DNA of 64,000 bases from DYJE01 sp041660385 (GTDB lineage: Bacteria; Desulfobacterota; Desulfobacteria; Desulfobacterales; Desulfolunaceae): NCBI GenBank assembly GCA_041660385.1, contig JBAZWJ010000030.1:6299-70298 (forward strand). The letters are read 5' to 3'. The position numbers were made by a program, and so were the translations under genes. Positions 35,142-43,805 of this stretch are shown piece by piece; position 1 is the first letter of the stretch, and each line of letters starts with the position of its first letter. The notes beneath the pieces are model-generated. The model saw only the letters and a program-made list of their open reading frames with translations. It searched no databases and had not been told where the DNA came from.

Positions 35142-35254
35142 GGTTCAAATATTTAAACCAAGAGTTCAAATTTATAAACCAGCAATAACGCCAAAAATCG
35201 CAGAAAAGCTCGAAATATGGCGATTTATATTTTTTCGGGTTCAATATTTTAAAC
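35142..35254. repeat. three near-palindromic 16-18 bp repeats upstream of the activase gene
   Basis: GGTTCAAATATTTAAACC (35142-35159), GTTCAAATTTATAAACC (35164-35180) and GGTTCAATATTTTAAACC (35238-35254) share the theme GTTCAA-A/T6-AAACC, each close to a palindrome. They lie 140-250 nt upstream of the activase start (35002, minus strand), where an operator would be expected. Confidence 0.6.
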
Positions 35255-35505
35255 CTTGTTGGGATTAAGAATTGAAAAATCTGATAACGGCGTATTTATT
35301 CTGCAATTGTTTGCATGTAACCACCCATTATTAATAGCAATAAAAAAATATTACGCTAAAATAACATCCAACCCACATTCGGCATGATGATTGCTATTGA
35401 GATAGTGCGCACCAACAAACAACAAAACAGTAAAACAAGTTCGTTATCTTCTCCTCTGAGTCAGGCAGCCCCCCCTTCCTTATGTCTGGCTCAATCTTTT
35501 TAACC

Positions 35506-35545
35506 ATGCCATCATGGACATCGTTCCATGATGGCATGCGTCTTT
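35506..35545 (+). terminator. strong hairpin with T-run on the plus strand
   Basis: ATGCCATCATGGA (35506-35518), loop CATCGT, TCCATGATGGCAT (35525-35537): 13 bp perfect, followed on the plus strand by GCGTCTTTTT. The nearest gene (TPR protein ending at 35549) is on the minus strand, where the T-run is missing, so this either ends an unannotated plus-strand RNA or serves both strands. The remaining sequence 35260-35500 is A+T-rich with no open frame worth calling. Confidence 0.65.
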
Positions 35546-35548
35546 TTA

Positions 35549-36235
35549 TCAGGCGGATATTTTATCTTTTGCGATTTCTTTGTAAATCGAATCCGGGAAT
35601 TCATTAACAATACGAGAGAACGAACGCTTGCTTTTTTCCGAGTCGCCTTTTTTCTCATAAATCAAGCCCATATGAAATAAAGCTTCGTCTTTCTTGAGTG
35701 GGCAGGAACTATCAATGAGGGTTTCGAAGTTTTTCACGGCTTCTTCAGGCTTGTTCAAAGCTTCGTATGACTGTCCCAGAGCGCATAAGGCCAGATTGAT
35801 CAAACCTTCATCTCGCCGGACATTCCCCAGAAGTTCAGTATACCGTTTTACGGCCTCCGAATAATCACCCTTCTTGAAAAAAAGCTGGGCATAATTGGCC
35901 CTTGCAAGCATGGAAGCAGATGTCCCTGAATATGAATCGAAAAAAGCATCGCTTTTCTTCTTGATGTCTTCCAGTGAAACGGCATCAGCACTTTCCGTTG
36001 TCGCTTTTTCATACCAGGCCATATCCTGCGCCAGCTGGAAGAAAGCTTTATCCTCTTGCGTTTTCGTATAGAAGAGGTACAACGAGTAACACAGAACAAG
36101 GGCAAGAACGATACATACCGAATTCATAATCTTTTTTCTGTTGGTTTTTACATATTCCAAGGCCCTGTTTGACATTGTTATGAATTCATCGGGTTGATTC
36201 AGTTCTTTTTTTCGCGCCAGCGATACTTTTGCCAT
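35549..36235 (-). CDS. membrane-anchored TPR protein (YfgM-like)
   Basis: A 228-residue protein with a short cytoplasmic N-terminus, one membrane helix at about residues 37-57 ('SVCIVLALVLCYSLYLFY') and a periplasmic part with TPR-type repeats ('LARANYAQLFFKKGDYSEAVKRY', 'LCALGQSYEALNKPEEAVKNF', 'ALFHMGLIYEKKGDSEKSKRSF', abridged). The topology and the 'GDYSEAV' repeats match YfgM/ancillary SecYEG-type proteins that help export chaperones. It is followed by a strong hairpin; the PfkB kinase gene lies 60 nt upstream. Confidence 0.8.
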   Translation of the reverse strand: MAKVSLARKKELNQPDEFITMSNRALEYVKTNRKKIMNSVCIVLALVLCYSLYLFYTKTQEDKAFFQLAQDMAWYEKATTESADAVSLEDIKKKSDAFFDSYSGTSASMLARANYAQLFFKKGDYSEAVKRYTELLGNVRRDEGLINLALCALGQSYEALNKPEEAVKNFETLIDSSCPLKKDEALFHMGLIYEKKGDSEKSKRSFSRIVNEFPDSIYKEIAKDKISA

Positions 36236-36297
36236 TTCTCCTCCGATCAGTCACTCAATTGAATTAAAAAACCACAAGATGCTGCACATTGGGCAAA

Positions 36298-37284
36298 TTA
36301 CAAAAATTTTTTGATCCGGCTCCAGCCTTCTTCCGGTATGTTTGCACCGGTCACCTGACAGACTTCATAGCCGCAGGCTGAACCGATATAACCCGCTTGC
36401 TCCAAACTGTAGCCGTGGGTGAGACCGTAAAGAAAGCCCGCAGCCCATAAATCACCAGCCCCAGTGGTATCCAAAGCGGCACGCCCTGAAAGGGGGGCTA
36501 CGCGTGTGACCTTTCCTTCACGGGCGATCAAACTTCCATTTTTTCCCAGCTTGAGCACGGCCGTATCAGCAAATTTTGAAAGAATGGACAGGGCTTCATC
36601 TTCATCGTCCGTTCCGGAAAAAACCCGTGCTTCGTCTTCGTTGGCGATCAGAATATCCACATGATCCACCACATTTTCAAAAATAAAATCACGTGATGAT
36701 TCCACCACCGTAAAGCTTGCCAGATCGAGGGCAATGGAAGCATTGGCTTTTTTTGCAGCTTCAAGTGAAGCCATCATCAGCGAACGGTTGAACACAAGAT
36801 AGCCCTCAATCATCACGACTGCCGCTTCATGGAAAAAATCTGCAAGGATGGCCGCAGGGTCCATTTCCGCCGATGCGCCCAAATAGGTGAACATGGAGCG
36901 CTGAGCATCGGGAGTTATCAGCGATAGAACCCGCCCCGTGGGGGTCTGAGACTTGAAAAGCCTTGGTTTCACGCCGCTTTTGATCAGGCCCTGCTCAAAA
37001 AGGCGGCCCAGTTCATCATCACCGCACTGACCCACAAACGATGAATCGCCACCCAGCTTGCCAATGCCGATCATGGTGTTGCATGTGGCACCACCTGGTA
37101 CAATGTCAGGTATCCCGGCAAGGCGTTTCGTCACCCGATGAATAAAATCATTTTCAACAAGGGTCATACCACCTTTGACATCGCTGACATCTGTAAGAAA
37201 ATCATCGCTCACCTGGGCAAGAACGTCGATGAGAGCTGAACCGATTCCCACCACACGTTTACCAGGATTTTTCAAAAAAGACAT
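36298..37284 (-). CDS. PfkB-family sugar/nucleoside kinase (adenosine kinase-like)
   Basis: A 328-residue ribokinase-fold enzyme. The family signatures are present: 'GGATCNTMIGIGKLGG' near residue 58 and the C-terminal catalytic motif 'DTTGAGDLWAAGFLYGL' with the base Asp near residue 268. The opening 'GIGSALIDVLAQVSDDFL' and the overall layout resemble adenosine kinase/ribokinase types of proteobacteria. The substrate is not certain. It sits between the SH3 protein and the TPR protein on the same strand with small gaps, so they may be cotranscribed. Confidence 0.88.
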   Translation of the reverse strand: MSFLKNPGKRVVGIGSALIDVLAQVSDDFLTDVSDVKGGMTLVENDFIHRVTKRLAGIPDIVPGGATCNTMIGIGKLGGDSSFVGQCGDDELGRLFEQGLIKSGVKPRLFKSQTPTGRVLSLITPDAQRSMFTYLGASAEMDPAAILADFFHEAAVVMIEGYLVFNRSLMMASLEAAKKANASIALDLASFTVVESSRDFIFENVVDHVDILIANEDEARVFSGTDDEDEALSILSKFADTAVLKLGKNGSLIAREGKVTRVAPLSGRAALDTTGAGDLWAAGFLYGLTHGYSLEQAGYIGSACGYEVCQVTGANIPEEGWSRIKKFL

Positions 37285-37320
37285 ATTCTTTTGCCCTTCT
37301 AATCCGTTCTTATACTTTTT

Positions 37321-37773
37321 TTACCAGACCATTTTTTCGTTGATCCAGCCCGCATCGCCATCGGCGTGCTGAATTTGCAGCCAGCTTCCATCCGTCTTAA
37401 TCACTTTGAACGGAACCCCGCTGTCCACCATAAAAACAACCATGTTTTCGGAACCTGGACCTGATCTCACATTAACCCTGTCCTTCTTGGTGATTACCGT
37501 GACCCAAGTGTTTACATACGATCGGTTGATCCAGCTCGTGTCATTTTCGTAATCTTTCACATAGTACCAGTCGTCTTTTTTGCTCAACACCTCAAGGGGA
37601 TAATTCTTATCCATCTTGTCCCAGACGATCTCGTACTTCTCGCCTGGTCCACGACGAGAACTGGCAGCCGCAACTGAAACACAGACCCTTTCAGCAAAAG
37701 CCGCGCCTTCGAAAAGAACGCAGAACAACAAAATAAAAATCAACCGTTTATAACTTGAAACATGTGTTTTCAT
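37321..37773 (-). CDS. secreted protein with two bacterial SH3 domains
   Basis: A 150-residue exported protein with a signal peptide (residues 1-28, 'LIFILLFCVLFEGAAFA') and two SH3b repeats: 'CVSVAAASSRRGPGEKYEIVW' to 'WINRSYV' and 'RVNVRSGPGSENMVVFMVDSG' to 'WINEKMV'. Such domains bind peptidoglycan or peptides and commonly occur in periplasmic proteins of unknown role. Length fits the two-domain form. The htpG terminator lies upstream. Confidence 0.85.
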   Translation of the reverse strand: MKTHVSSYKRLIFILLFCVLFEGAAFAERVCVSVAAASSRRGPGEKYEIVWDKMDKNYPLEVLSKKDDWYYVKDYENDTSWINRSYVNTWVTVITKKDRVNVRSGPGSENMVVFMVDSGVPFKVIKTDGSWLQIQHADGDAGWINEKMVW

Positions 37774-37837
37774 ATCAATTCATTTCACGTATTTTCATGG
37801 GAACCAGAGTAAAAAAACCATAAGTCATCCGCAGCAT

Positions 37838-37882
37838 ACAAAATCCGCCGCCTGCAAAACAATGGCAGAGGGCGGATTTTGT
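37838..37882 (-). terminator. intrinsic terminator of htpG
   Basis: ACAAAATCCGCC (37838-37849) pairs with GGCGGATTTTGT (37871-37882), 12 bp perfect with a further CTGC/GCAG inner pairing. On the minus strand it lies 75 nt after the htpG stop and ends in TTTTGT. Confidence 0.75.
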
Positions 37883-37958
37883 TCATGAAGACGGTATTAC
37901 AAGACAGGAAAGATGTCAATCTCACACTGTGTCAGAGCAACTAAAATAATGGGGCTTT

Positions 37959-39881
37959 CTAAATCACCTCAGCCATGAGATCACCCACAATTTTGGAAAA
38001 ATGGGACGGATCATCAATTTTGCCGCCTTCACCAATAATGGCCATATCAAGAAGAAGCGTGCAGTAATCATTGAGTTTCAGGTTTTTCGTGTCCGTCTCA
38101 AATAATGTCTTCATTTTACCTACCACAGGATGGTCGATATTCAATTCAAGCACCCGTTTCTGTACAGGCACATCCTGGCCTGTGGCTTTCATGATTTTTT
38201 CCATGTAAGCGCTCATGGCGTAATCATCACCGGCAAGACAGGATACCGAATTCTTAAGGCGTGTGGACGGTTTCACCTCTTTCACCGTAGCATCCAGCTT
38301 GCCTTTGATGAAATCAAAAAGTTTGGAGTACTCTTCTTTTTGCTTTTCATCCACTTTGTTCAGGTCAAGATCCCCTTTTTCCGCACTTTTCAGCTTCTTC
38401 TTATCGTACTCGGTCAGATGCTGAACGACCCATTCATCCACAGGGTCGGTCATGATAAGAACTTCGAAATCCTTTTCCTTAAGGGCTTCAAGATGCGGGC
38501 TGTTCATCAAGGCCTTGAAGTTTTCGCCGGTAATATAATAGATGAATTCCTGACCTTCTTTCATCCGTTCAACATATTCTTTGAGGGACGCAAGCTTACC
38601 GTCGCTCTTGGTGGTCTTATATCGGACAAGATGTGACAGTTTCTCAGTATTTTCAAAATCCATGGGGATGCCGGATTTGATGGCCTGCCCGAACTCGTTG
38701 AAAAAGTTGTCGTATTTTTCCTTGTCCATTCCGGTGAAAAGATCGAAGATTTTTTTCACCAGATTTTTACGGATGTTGGTGACCAGCTTGTTCTGCTGAA
38801 GAATTTCACGGCTCACGTTGAGGTTCAAGTCCGGGGCATCCACCACGCCGTGAATAAAACTTAAATACTCGGGCATCAGCTCCTTGCAGTCATCCATAAT
38901 GAAAACGCGCTTGCAGTAAAGATGCATGCCGCTTTTTCTTTCTTTGTAGTACATGTCGAAAGGAGCTTTGGACGGAATGTACAGAAGAGCTGTGTATTCG
39001 GTTGTGCCTTCAAATTTCAGGTGCATCCTTTCAAGGGGAGGATGCCAGTCGTGGCTGAGGTGCTTATAGAATTCTTCGTGTTCAGCATCGGTAACTTCGT
39101 CTTTGTCCCTGGCCCATATGGCTTTCATGGAGTTCAGCGTTTCGTCCACCCGTGACTTTCTGGTGGTTTCTCCGATGGGTTTGCCTTCGCTGTCTTTGAT
39201 GATCTCTTCATCTTTCAGATATTCGGTTTTCTCCACGTTCATAATGACCGGATAGTTCACGAAATCGGAATGCTGTTTCACGATGCGGCGCAGTGTCCAT
39301 TCATCGGTGTAATCGTCATCGTCTTCTTCGATCTTCTTGAGGAAAAGGGTGATGGTGGTTCCGCGTTTTTCTTTAGAGGATTCCTCAATGGTATAAGACC
39401 CGTCGCCTTTGGATTCCCAGCGCACGGCTTTCGCATCTCCAGGGGCCTTGGTCACAAGCTCAACTTTTTCCGCTACGATAAAAGAACTGTAAAAGCCCAC
39501 GCCGAACTGGCCGATAAGTTCCGGTGACAATCCTTCTTTTTTCTTCGCTTCTTCCATGGCGGCAACGAAGGCGGCGGTCCCGCTCTGGGCAATGGTTCCA
39601 ATATTCTCGTTCACTTCGTCGTATGTCATACCGATGCCGTTGTCGCTGATTTCAAGAGTTCTTTTTTCTTTGTCAGCAGTCAATCGGATATAAAGATCGG
39701 CTTCATCGCCCATGATGCTTGGATCGGTCTGGGCCTTGAACCTGAGTTTGTCCAAGGCGTCTGAGGAGTTTGAGATCAGCTCCCTTAAGAAAATTTCCGA
39801 GTGGGAGTAAAGGGAATTCACGATAAGGTTCATCAGTTGCTGAACTTCTGTTTTAAACTGTCTGGTCTCTTTTTTTTCCAT
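37959..39881 (-). CDS. htpG: Hsp90-family chaperone HtpG
   Basis: A 640-residue cytosolic ATP-dependent chaperone. The GHKL ATPase motifs are all visible near the N-terminus: 'LISNSSDALDKLRF', 'LEISDNGIGMTYDEV', 'GQFGVGFYSSFIVA' and 'KRGTTITLFLKK'. The middle and C-terminal domains follow in normal length ('YLSFIHGVVDAPDLNLNVSREILQ' abridged; 'LLLDMAIIGEGG'). The ATG at 39881 has AGGAGC four bases upstream; an in-frame ATG at 39902 is not needed. No CIRCE or other heat-shock operator was seen upstream. Confidence 0.97.
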   Translation of the reverse strand: MEKKETRQFKTEVQQLMNLIVNSLYSHSEIFLRELISNSSDALDKLRFKAQTDPSIMGDEADLYIRLTADKEKRTLEISDNGIGMTYDEVNENIGTIAQSGTAAFVAAMEEAKKKEGLSPELIGQFGVGFYSSFIVAEKVELVTKAPGDAKAVRWESKGDGSYTIEESSKEKRGTTITLFLKKIEEDDDDYTDEWTLRRIVKQHSDFVNYPVIMNVEKTEYLKDEEIIKDSEGKPIGETTRKSRVDETLNSMKAIWARDKDEVTDAEHEEFYKHLSHDWHPPLERMHLKFEGTTEYTALLYIPSKAPFDMYYKERKSGMHLYCKRVFIMDDCKELMPEYLSFIHGVVDAPDLNLNVSREILQQNKLVTNIRKNLVKKIFDLFTGMDKEKYDNFFNEFGQAIKSGIPMDFENTEKLSHLVRYKTTKSDGKLASLKEYVERMKEGQEFIYYITGENFKALMNSPHLEALKEKDFEVLIMTDPVDEWVVQHLTEYDKKKLKSAEKGDLDLNKVDEKQKEEYSKLFDFIKGKLDATVKEVKPSTRLKNSVSCLAGDDYAMSAYMEKIMKATGQDVPVQKRVLELNIDHPVVGKMKTLFETDTKNLKLNDYCTLLLDMAIIGEGGKIDDPSHFSKIVGDLMAEVI

Positions 39882-40204
39882 GTTTGCTCCTGTTAATTGC
39901 ATGTATGTTTCTTTTTAAATTGATCAAAAATTGAAAACCTCTAACACCACAAAAACAAAAATATTATATTTTTATTACCTTGACGTTTAACAATTCGGGC
40001 ACAACAATTTATGGATAAATTTGTACAAGATTTCCAAATGTCAAGGGCCGACCCCCAAAAGACATCAGGATCTCTGGTTTTATTCGGACATAAATTCTAT
40101 TGCGGAAACGGCGTCTATTAAGGTATGTAAGGGGGTTATTTTAATGAATCAAATAAAGACCTTCGCCGGGAAAACTGGTTTAAAGGTACGAGAAGGAGCG
40201 CGTT
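39882..40204. other. divergent intergenic region between htpG and a radical SAM gene
   Basis: About 320 nt, A+T-rich near htpG. It must contain the promoters of both genes. I see no clear promoter boxes, no strong inverted repeat and no separate gene; the short frame beginning at 40144 simply runs into the radical SAM gene in another frame. Confidence 0.4.
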
Positions 40205-41092
40205 ATGAGAGATCAAGGCATGGATTACGAAGGAATGATTTTCAGACCCCCTTCGGAGGCGTACAGCATCCTTCTTCAAGTCACGGTGGGTTGTTCGCAC
40301 AACAAGTGTACCTTCTGTGAAATGTACAAGGCAAAAAAAATATTTAAAATTAAAAACGAACAGCAGATCATGGCAGACATCGCCTGGGCGGCGAAGCACT
40401 CTCGGCACACGGACCGGCTTTTCCTCTGTGACGGCGATGCACTGATCGTACCCCAGAAGCGGCTTGTTGCCATCCTGAAAGAAATCAAGCGTCAGCTTCC
40501 CTGGGTAAAACGTGTGGGAAGCTACGCCAATACGAAAAGCATCGCCAAGAAAACCGTGGAAGAAATGAGGGAACTGAAAGATCTGGGTCTCACCATTGCC
40601 TACATGGGCCTTGAGACAGGGGACGATGTGACCCTTACCGCCATCAACAAAGGGGCCGATTCCGCCCGGATGATCGAGATGGGCCGGAAGATCAGGGCAG
40701 CAGGAATCAAGCTTTCCGTCACGGTTCTTCTGGGTATCGCCGGACGTGAACGCTCCATGATTCACGCCAAAGAAACGGGCCGGGTTCTTTCTGCTATTGA
40801 TCCGGAATTTGTGGGTGCCCTGTCCCTCATGCTCACACCGGGAACGCCGCTATATCAGGACCATCAGAAAGGCAAGTTTCCTGTGATGGAAGCCAAAGAA
40901 CTTCTAACAGAACTGGGCGTGATGATATCCGCAACCAACTTGACCAACGGGTTGTTTCACTCCAATCATGCATCCAACTACCTGCCGATCCGTGCCAAGC
41001 TGCCGCAGGAAAAAAGCAAGACATTGGAGCTGATCGAAAAGGCACTGGCCGGTAAGGTGGGCTTGAAACCTGAGCATTTGCGGGCGCTTTAA
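40205..41092 (+). CDS. radical SAM protein of unknown substrate
   Basis: A 295-residue radical SAM enzyme. The cluster-binding Cys motif is 'GCSHNKCTFCEMYK' near residue 30, with four residues between the first and second Cys (CX4CX2C) instead of the usual three. The SAM-binding beta strands follow ('RLFLCDGDALIVP', 'RVGSYANTKSI', 'IAYMGLETGDD', 'SVTVLLGIAG'). The second half ('GALSLMLTPGTPLYQD') resembles the HemN/Elp3-like group of unknown function found in many anaerobes. AGGAGC precedes the ATG. It is a single gene. Confidence 0.88.
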   Translation: MRDQGMDYEGMIFRPPSEAYSILLQVTVGCSHNKCTFCEMYKAKKIFKIKNEQQIMADIAWAAKHSRHTDRLFLCDGDALIVPQKRLVAILKEIKRQLPWVKRVGSYANTKSIAKKTVEEMRELKDLGLTIAYMGLETGDDVTLTAINKGADSARMIEMGRKIRAAGIKLSVTVLLGIAGRERSMIHAKETGRVLSAIDPEFVGALSLMLTPGTPLYQDHQKGKFPVMEAKELLTELGVMISATNLTNGLFHSNHASNYLPIRAKLPQEKSKTLELIEKALAGKVGLKPEHLRAL

Positions 41093-41160
41093 AAGGGAAA
41101 GATGAACGTCCAAGGATTGGGGCATTTTATGTTTTCAAAAAACGTCTTGGCCTCCGCAAC

Positions 41161-41192
41161 CAGTAGGGGCACGGCGCGCCGTGTCCCTACTG
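41161..41192. repeat. 32-bp near-perfect palindrome
   Basis: CAGTAGGGGCACGGCGCG and its complement CGCGCCGTGTCCCTACTG make a 32-bp palindrome with one G-T mismatch pair, in the gap between the radical SAM gene and transketolase. It is G+C-rich and looks like a REP-type unit; in RNA it would form a 15-bp stem and could end transcription of the radical SAM gene. Confidence 0.75.
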
Positions 41193-41289
41193 AGCAGCAT
41201 ACGAGATAAATAATCATTTCCGGGTTTATGAAACCCGTTAATATAAACATAACGTATTAAAATTAAGCAACTTACAAGGAGAGACAACA

Positions 41290-43296
41290 ATGACCGATAA
41301 ACATAAACTGGATGACCTGTGCATCAACACACTGCGGACACTGTCCATGGATGCGGTGGAAAAAGCCAATTCGGGTCATCCCGGAGCGCCCATGGGTCTT
41401 GCGCCTGCGGCTTACGTCCTTTTCACCCGGCATATGAAGCACAACCCGAAAAATTCCGCATGGCCGGACAGGGACCGCTTTGTTCTCTCCGGTGGACACG
41501 CCTCCATTCTCTTGTACAGCGTTCTCCATCTCACCGGATACGGTCTTTCCCTTGACGATCTCAAAAACTTCAGACAGTGGGGCAGTAAAACTCCGGGGCA
41601 TCCCGAGTACGGCCACACCAACGGCGTGGAAGTCACAACAGGGCCGCTGGGCCAGGGAGTTGCCAATGCCGTGGGAATGGCCATGGCCGAACGTCACCTG
41701 GCGGCCAGTTACAACCAGCCCGACCATACCATCGTGGACCATTACACTTACGTGATGTGCGGTGACGGTGACATGATGGAAGGCATATCAGCCGAAGCCG
41801 TGTCCCTTGCCGGCCACTTAAGTCTTTCAAAACTGATCTGCCTCTACGATGACAACGGGATTTCCATTGAAGGAAAAACGGACATCACCTTCACCGAAGA
41901 TGTGGAAGCACGATTCAAAGCCTGCGGCTGGAACACCATCCGTGTGACCGATGGAAACAATCCGGACGCCATTGATGCTGCCATCGTTCAAGCCAAATCA
42001 CAGAATGAAAAACCCACCCTGATCCTGTTGAAAACCCATATCGCCTTTGGAAGCCCCAATAAACAGGATAGCTCCGACGCCCATGGTTCGCCTCTTGGAA
42101 AAGATGAAATCAAACTCACCAAGAAAAACCTGGGCTGGCCCGAAGACGCCCAGTTCCTGGTTCCCGAAGAAGCAGCCGCTGTCTTTTCCGCATGTATCGA
42201 ACGTGGAGGCCAGGCTGAAAACGAATGGCAGAGCCGCTTCAACGCCTATGCCAAAGCCCATCCCGATCTCACCAAAAACTGGGTGGACGGCGTCAGTGGC
42301 TTTCTCACCTTTGGCTGGGATGAAGGTCTTCCCACCTTTGCACACACAGACGCACCCGTCGCCACCCGATCAGCGTCCGGTAAGGTTCTGAACGCCATTG
42401 CCGAACGTCTTCCGGCCCTCATGGGCGGCAGCGCTGACCTTGCCCCGTCAAACAACACCTTCCTCAAAGGCATGAAAGAATTCCAGAAAGGCTCATATGA
42501 CGGCAGAAACATCCGCTTCGGTGTCCGTGAACATGCCATGGGCGCTATTATGGCCGGTATGTTCGTTCATGGAGGAGTTCGTCCATTCGGTGGAACATTC
42601 CTGGTTTTCGCCGATTACATGCGCCCCGCCATCCGCGTGGCCAGTCTCATGCACCTTCCGTTAATCTACGTATTCACCCACGACAGCATTGCCGTAGGCG
42701 AAGACGGACCCACGCACCAACCCGTGGAACATGTTGCTGCTCTAAGAGCCATCCCCAACTTAACGGTGATCCGGCCCGGTGATGCATCCGAAACCCTGGA
42801 CGCCTGGAAAGTGGCATTAAAACTGACCGACGGCCCCACAGCCCTGATCCTCAGCCGTCAGAACCTTCCTGTTTCAGACCGAAGCAAATCCGAAGGCTCG
42901 GTTCGAAGCGGAGCCTACATTCTTAGAAACACCGATGGAAAACCCGACGTAATCCTCATCGGTACCGGCTCTGAAGTTCACCTTTGCGTTCAGGCCGCTG
43001 ACATCCTTGCCGAAAAAGGCATCAAAGCCCGTGTGGTCAGCATGCCTAGCTGGGAACTTTTTGAAATGGAACAGCAGAACTACAAAGACTGGGTTCTTCT
43101 CCCTGACGTTAAAAAGCGCGTGGCCGTTGAAGCCGGAATCACCATGGGCTGGCAGAAATACGTGGGTGACGAAGGCGTGATTATCGGCGTGGACACCTAC
43201 GGCTCTTCTGCTCCTGGCGGTACCGTGCTGAAAAACTACGGTTTTACAGTGGAAAATGTGGTGGAAAAAACGCTGACAATGTTGGGTAAAGAATAA
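41290..43296 (+). CDS. tkt: transketolase
   Basis: A 668-residue thiamine-diphosphate enzyme of the pentose phosphate pathway. The family signatures are clear: 'NSGHPGAPMGLAPAAYVLF' near residue 28, the diphosphate-binding motif 'GDGDMMEGISAEA' followed by 'NGISIEGKTD', the pyrimidine-domain 'RFGVREHAMGAIMAGM', and 'FTHDSIAVGEDGPTHQPVEH'. Length is normal. A consensus AAGGAGA precedes the ATG, and a strong terminator follows. Confidence 0.96.
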   Translation: MTDKHKLDDLCINTLRTLSMDAVEKANSGHPGAPMGLAPAAYVLFTRHMKHNPKNSAWPDRDRFVLSGGHASILLYSVLHLTGYGLSLDDLKNFRQWGSKTPGHPEYGHTNGVEVTTGPLGQGVANAVGMAMAERHLAASYNQPDHTIVDHYTYVMCGDGDMMEGISAEAVSLAGHLSLSKLICLYDDNGISIEGKTDITFTEDVEARFKACGWNTIRVTDGNNPDAIDAAIVQAKSQNEKPTLILLKTHIAFGSPNKQDSSDAHGSPLGKDEIKLTKKNLGWPEDAQFLVPEEAAAVFSACIERGGQAENEWQSRFNAYAKAHPDLTKNWVDGVSGFLTFGWDEGLPTFAHTDAPVATRSASGKVLNAIAERLPALMGGSADLAPSNNTFLKGMKEFQKGSYDGRNIRFGVREHAMGAIMAGMFVHGGVRPFGGTFLVFADYMRPAIRVASLMHLPLIYVFTHDSIAVGEDGPTHQPVEHVAALRAIPNLTVIRPGDASETLDAWKVALKLTDGPTALILSRQNLPVSDRSKSEGSVRSGAYILRNTDGKPDVILIGTGSEVHLCVQAADILAEKGIKARVVSMPSWELFEMEQQNYKDWVLLPDVKKRVAVEAGITMGWQKYVGDEGVIIGVDTYGSSAPGGTVLKNYGFTVENVVEKTLTMLGKE

Positions 43297-43340
43297 TCTG
43301 ATGGAATCTGATCTTTCTATCAGGACAGGTTTTGTTTAAG

Positions 43341-43382
43341 TCCCTCCGGGGGCCAGATTTTAAAAATCTGGACAAATGGGTT
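43341..43382 (+). repeat. 41-bp intergenic repeat, copy 1
   Basis: CCCTCCGGGGGCCAGATTTT followed by AAAAATCTGGACAAATGGGTT. It contains the small palindrome CCAGATTTT-AAAAATCTGG and recurs, inverted and with one mismatch, at 56493-56533. Both copies lie shortly after the 3' end of a gene (transketolase here). Confidence 0.85.
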
Positions 43383-43420
43383 GGCTATGTCAGCAAAACC
43401 CATGATGACAAATAAGATAA

Positions 43421-43454
43421 AGGGGTGCGATCCATGGTTCGCACCCCTTTTTTA
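43421..43454 (+). terminator. intrinsic terminator of transketolase
   Basis: AGGGGTGCGA, loop TCCATGGT, TCGCACCCCT: a 10-bp stem ending in TTTTTT. It lies about 125 nt downstream of the tkt stop codon, after repeat copy 1. Confidence 0.88.
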
Positions 43455-43553
43455 TTTGAAGATCACTGCGTAATTATCTCTTGATTTTGACTTGATTTTG
43501 AGGGCACCAGCTTATACATCAGAACACGAATGATAAATCAAAGCAGAGATTAA

Positions 43554-43752
43554 ACCCGCTACGCCATCTTCAAACCCAATATCCTTGAAGAAATCGCCTA
43601 CCGGGACACCTGGTGCAAAGGGGCGGATTCGTTTATCGCCACGATCTATGAGCGGTTGGTGTTGATGCGGGATTTGCTGGCGGAAAATCGCCGTTAAAGT
43701 GTTGGATATCTTCGGAAATGACACGATGACCATTGTGGAGGTGAGCGTTTAA
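43554..43752 (+). pseudogene. relic of a site-specific DNA methyltransferase (type III Mod-like)
   Basis: Two blocks of one gene fused by an internal deletion. The first frame (43554-43697) reads 'TRYAIFKPNILEEIAYRDTW' then 'CKGADSFIATIYERLVLMRD' and 'LLAEN', matching the interior of adenine methyltransferases of type III systems. The second, in a different frame (about 43687-43752), reads 'IAVKVLDIFGNDTMTIVEV' and stops, matching the C-terminus of such proteins. The junction lies near 43685-43690; the start, the catalytic motif and most of the protein are missing. It directly precedes dinD. Confidence 0.7.
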
Positions 43753-43805
43753 ATCAGCCGGTGGGGCGGGGTTTAACATTCCATAATGAAAAGGAGACCA
43801 AGGCC

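Noticed and set aside
35038..35244. 68-codon minus-strand frame upstream of the activase gene
   Set aside because: A+T-rich, rich in Phe/Tyr/Ile/Cys by composition, no ribosome-binding site, and it covers two of the palindromic repeats.
43512..43733. 73-codon minus-strand frame
   Set aside because: It is the complement of the methyltransferase relic, whose plus-strand reading matches known protein blocks.
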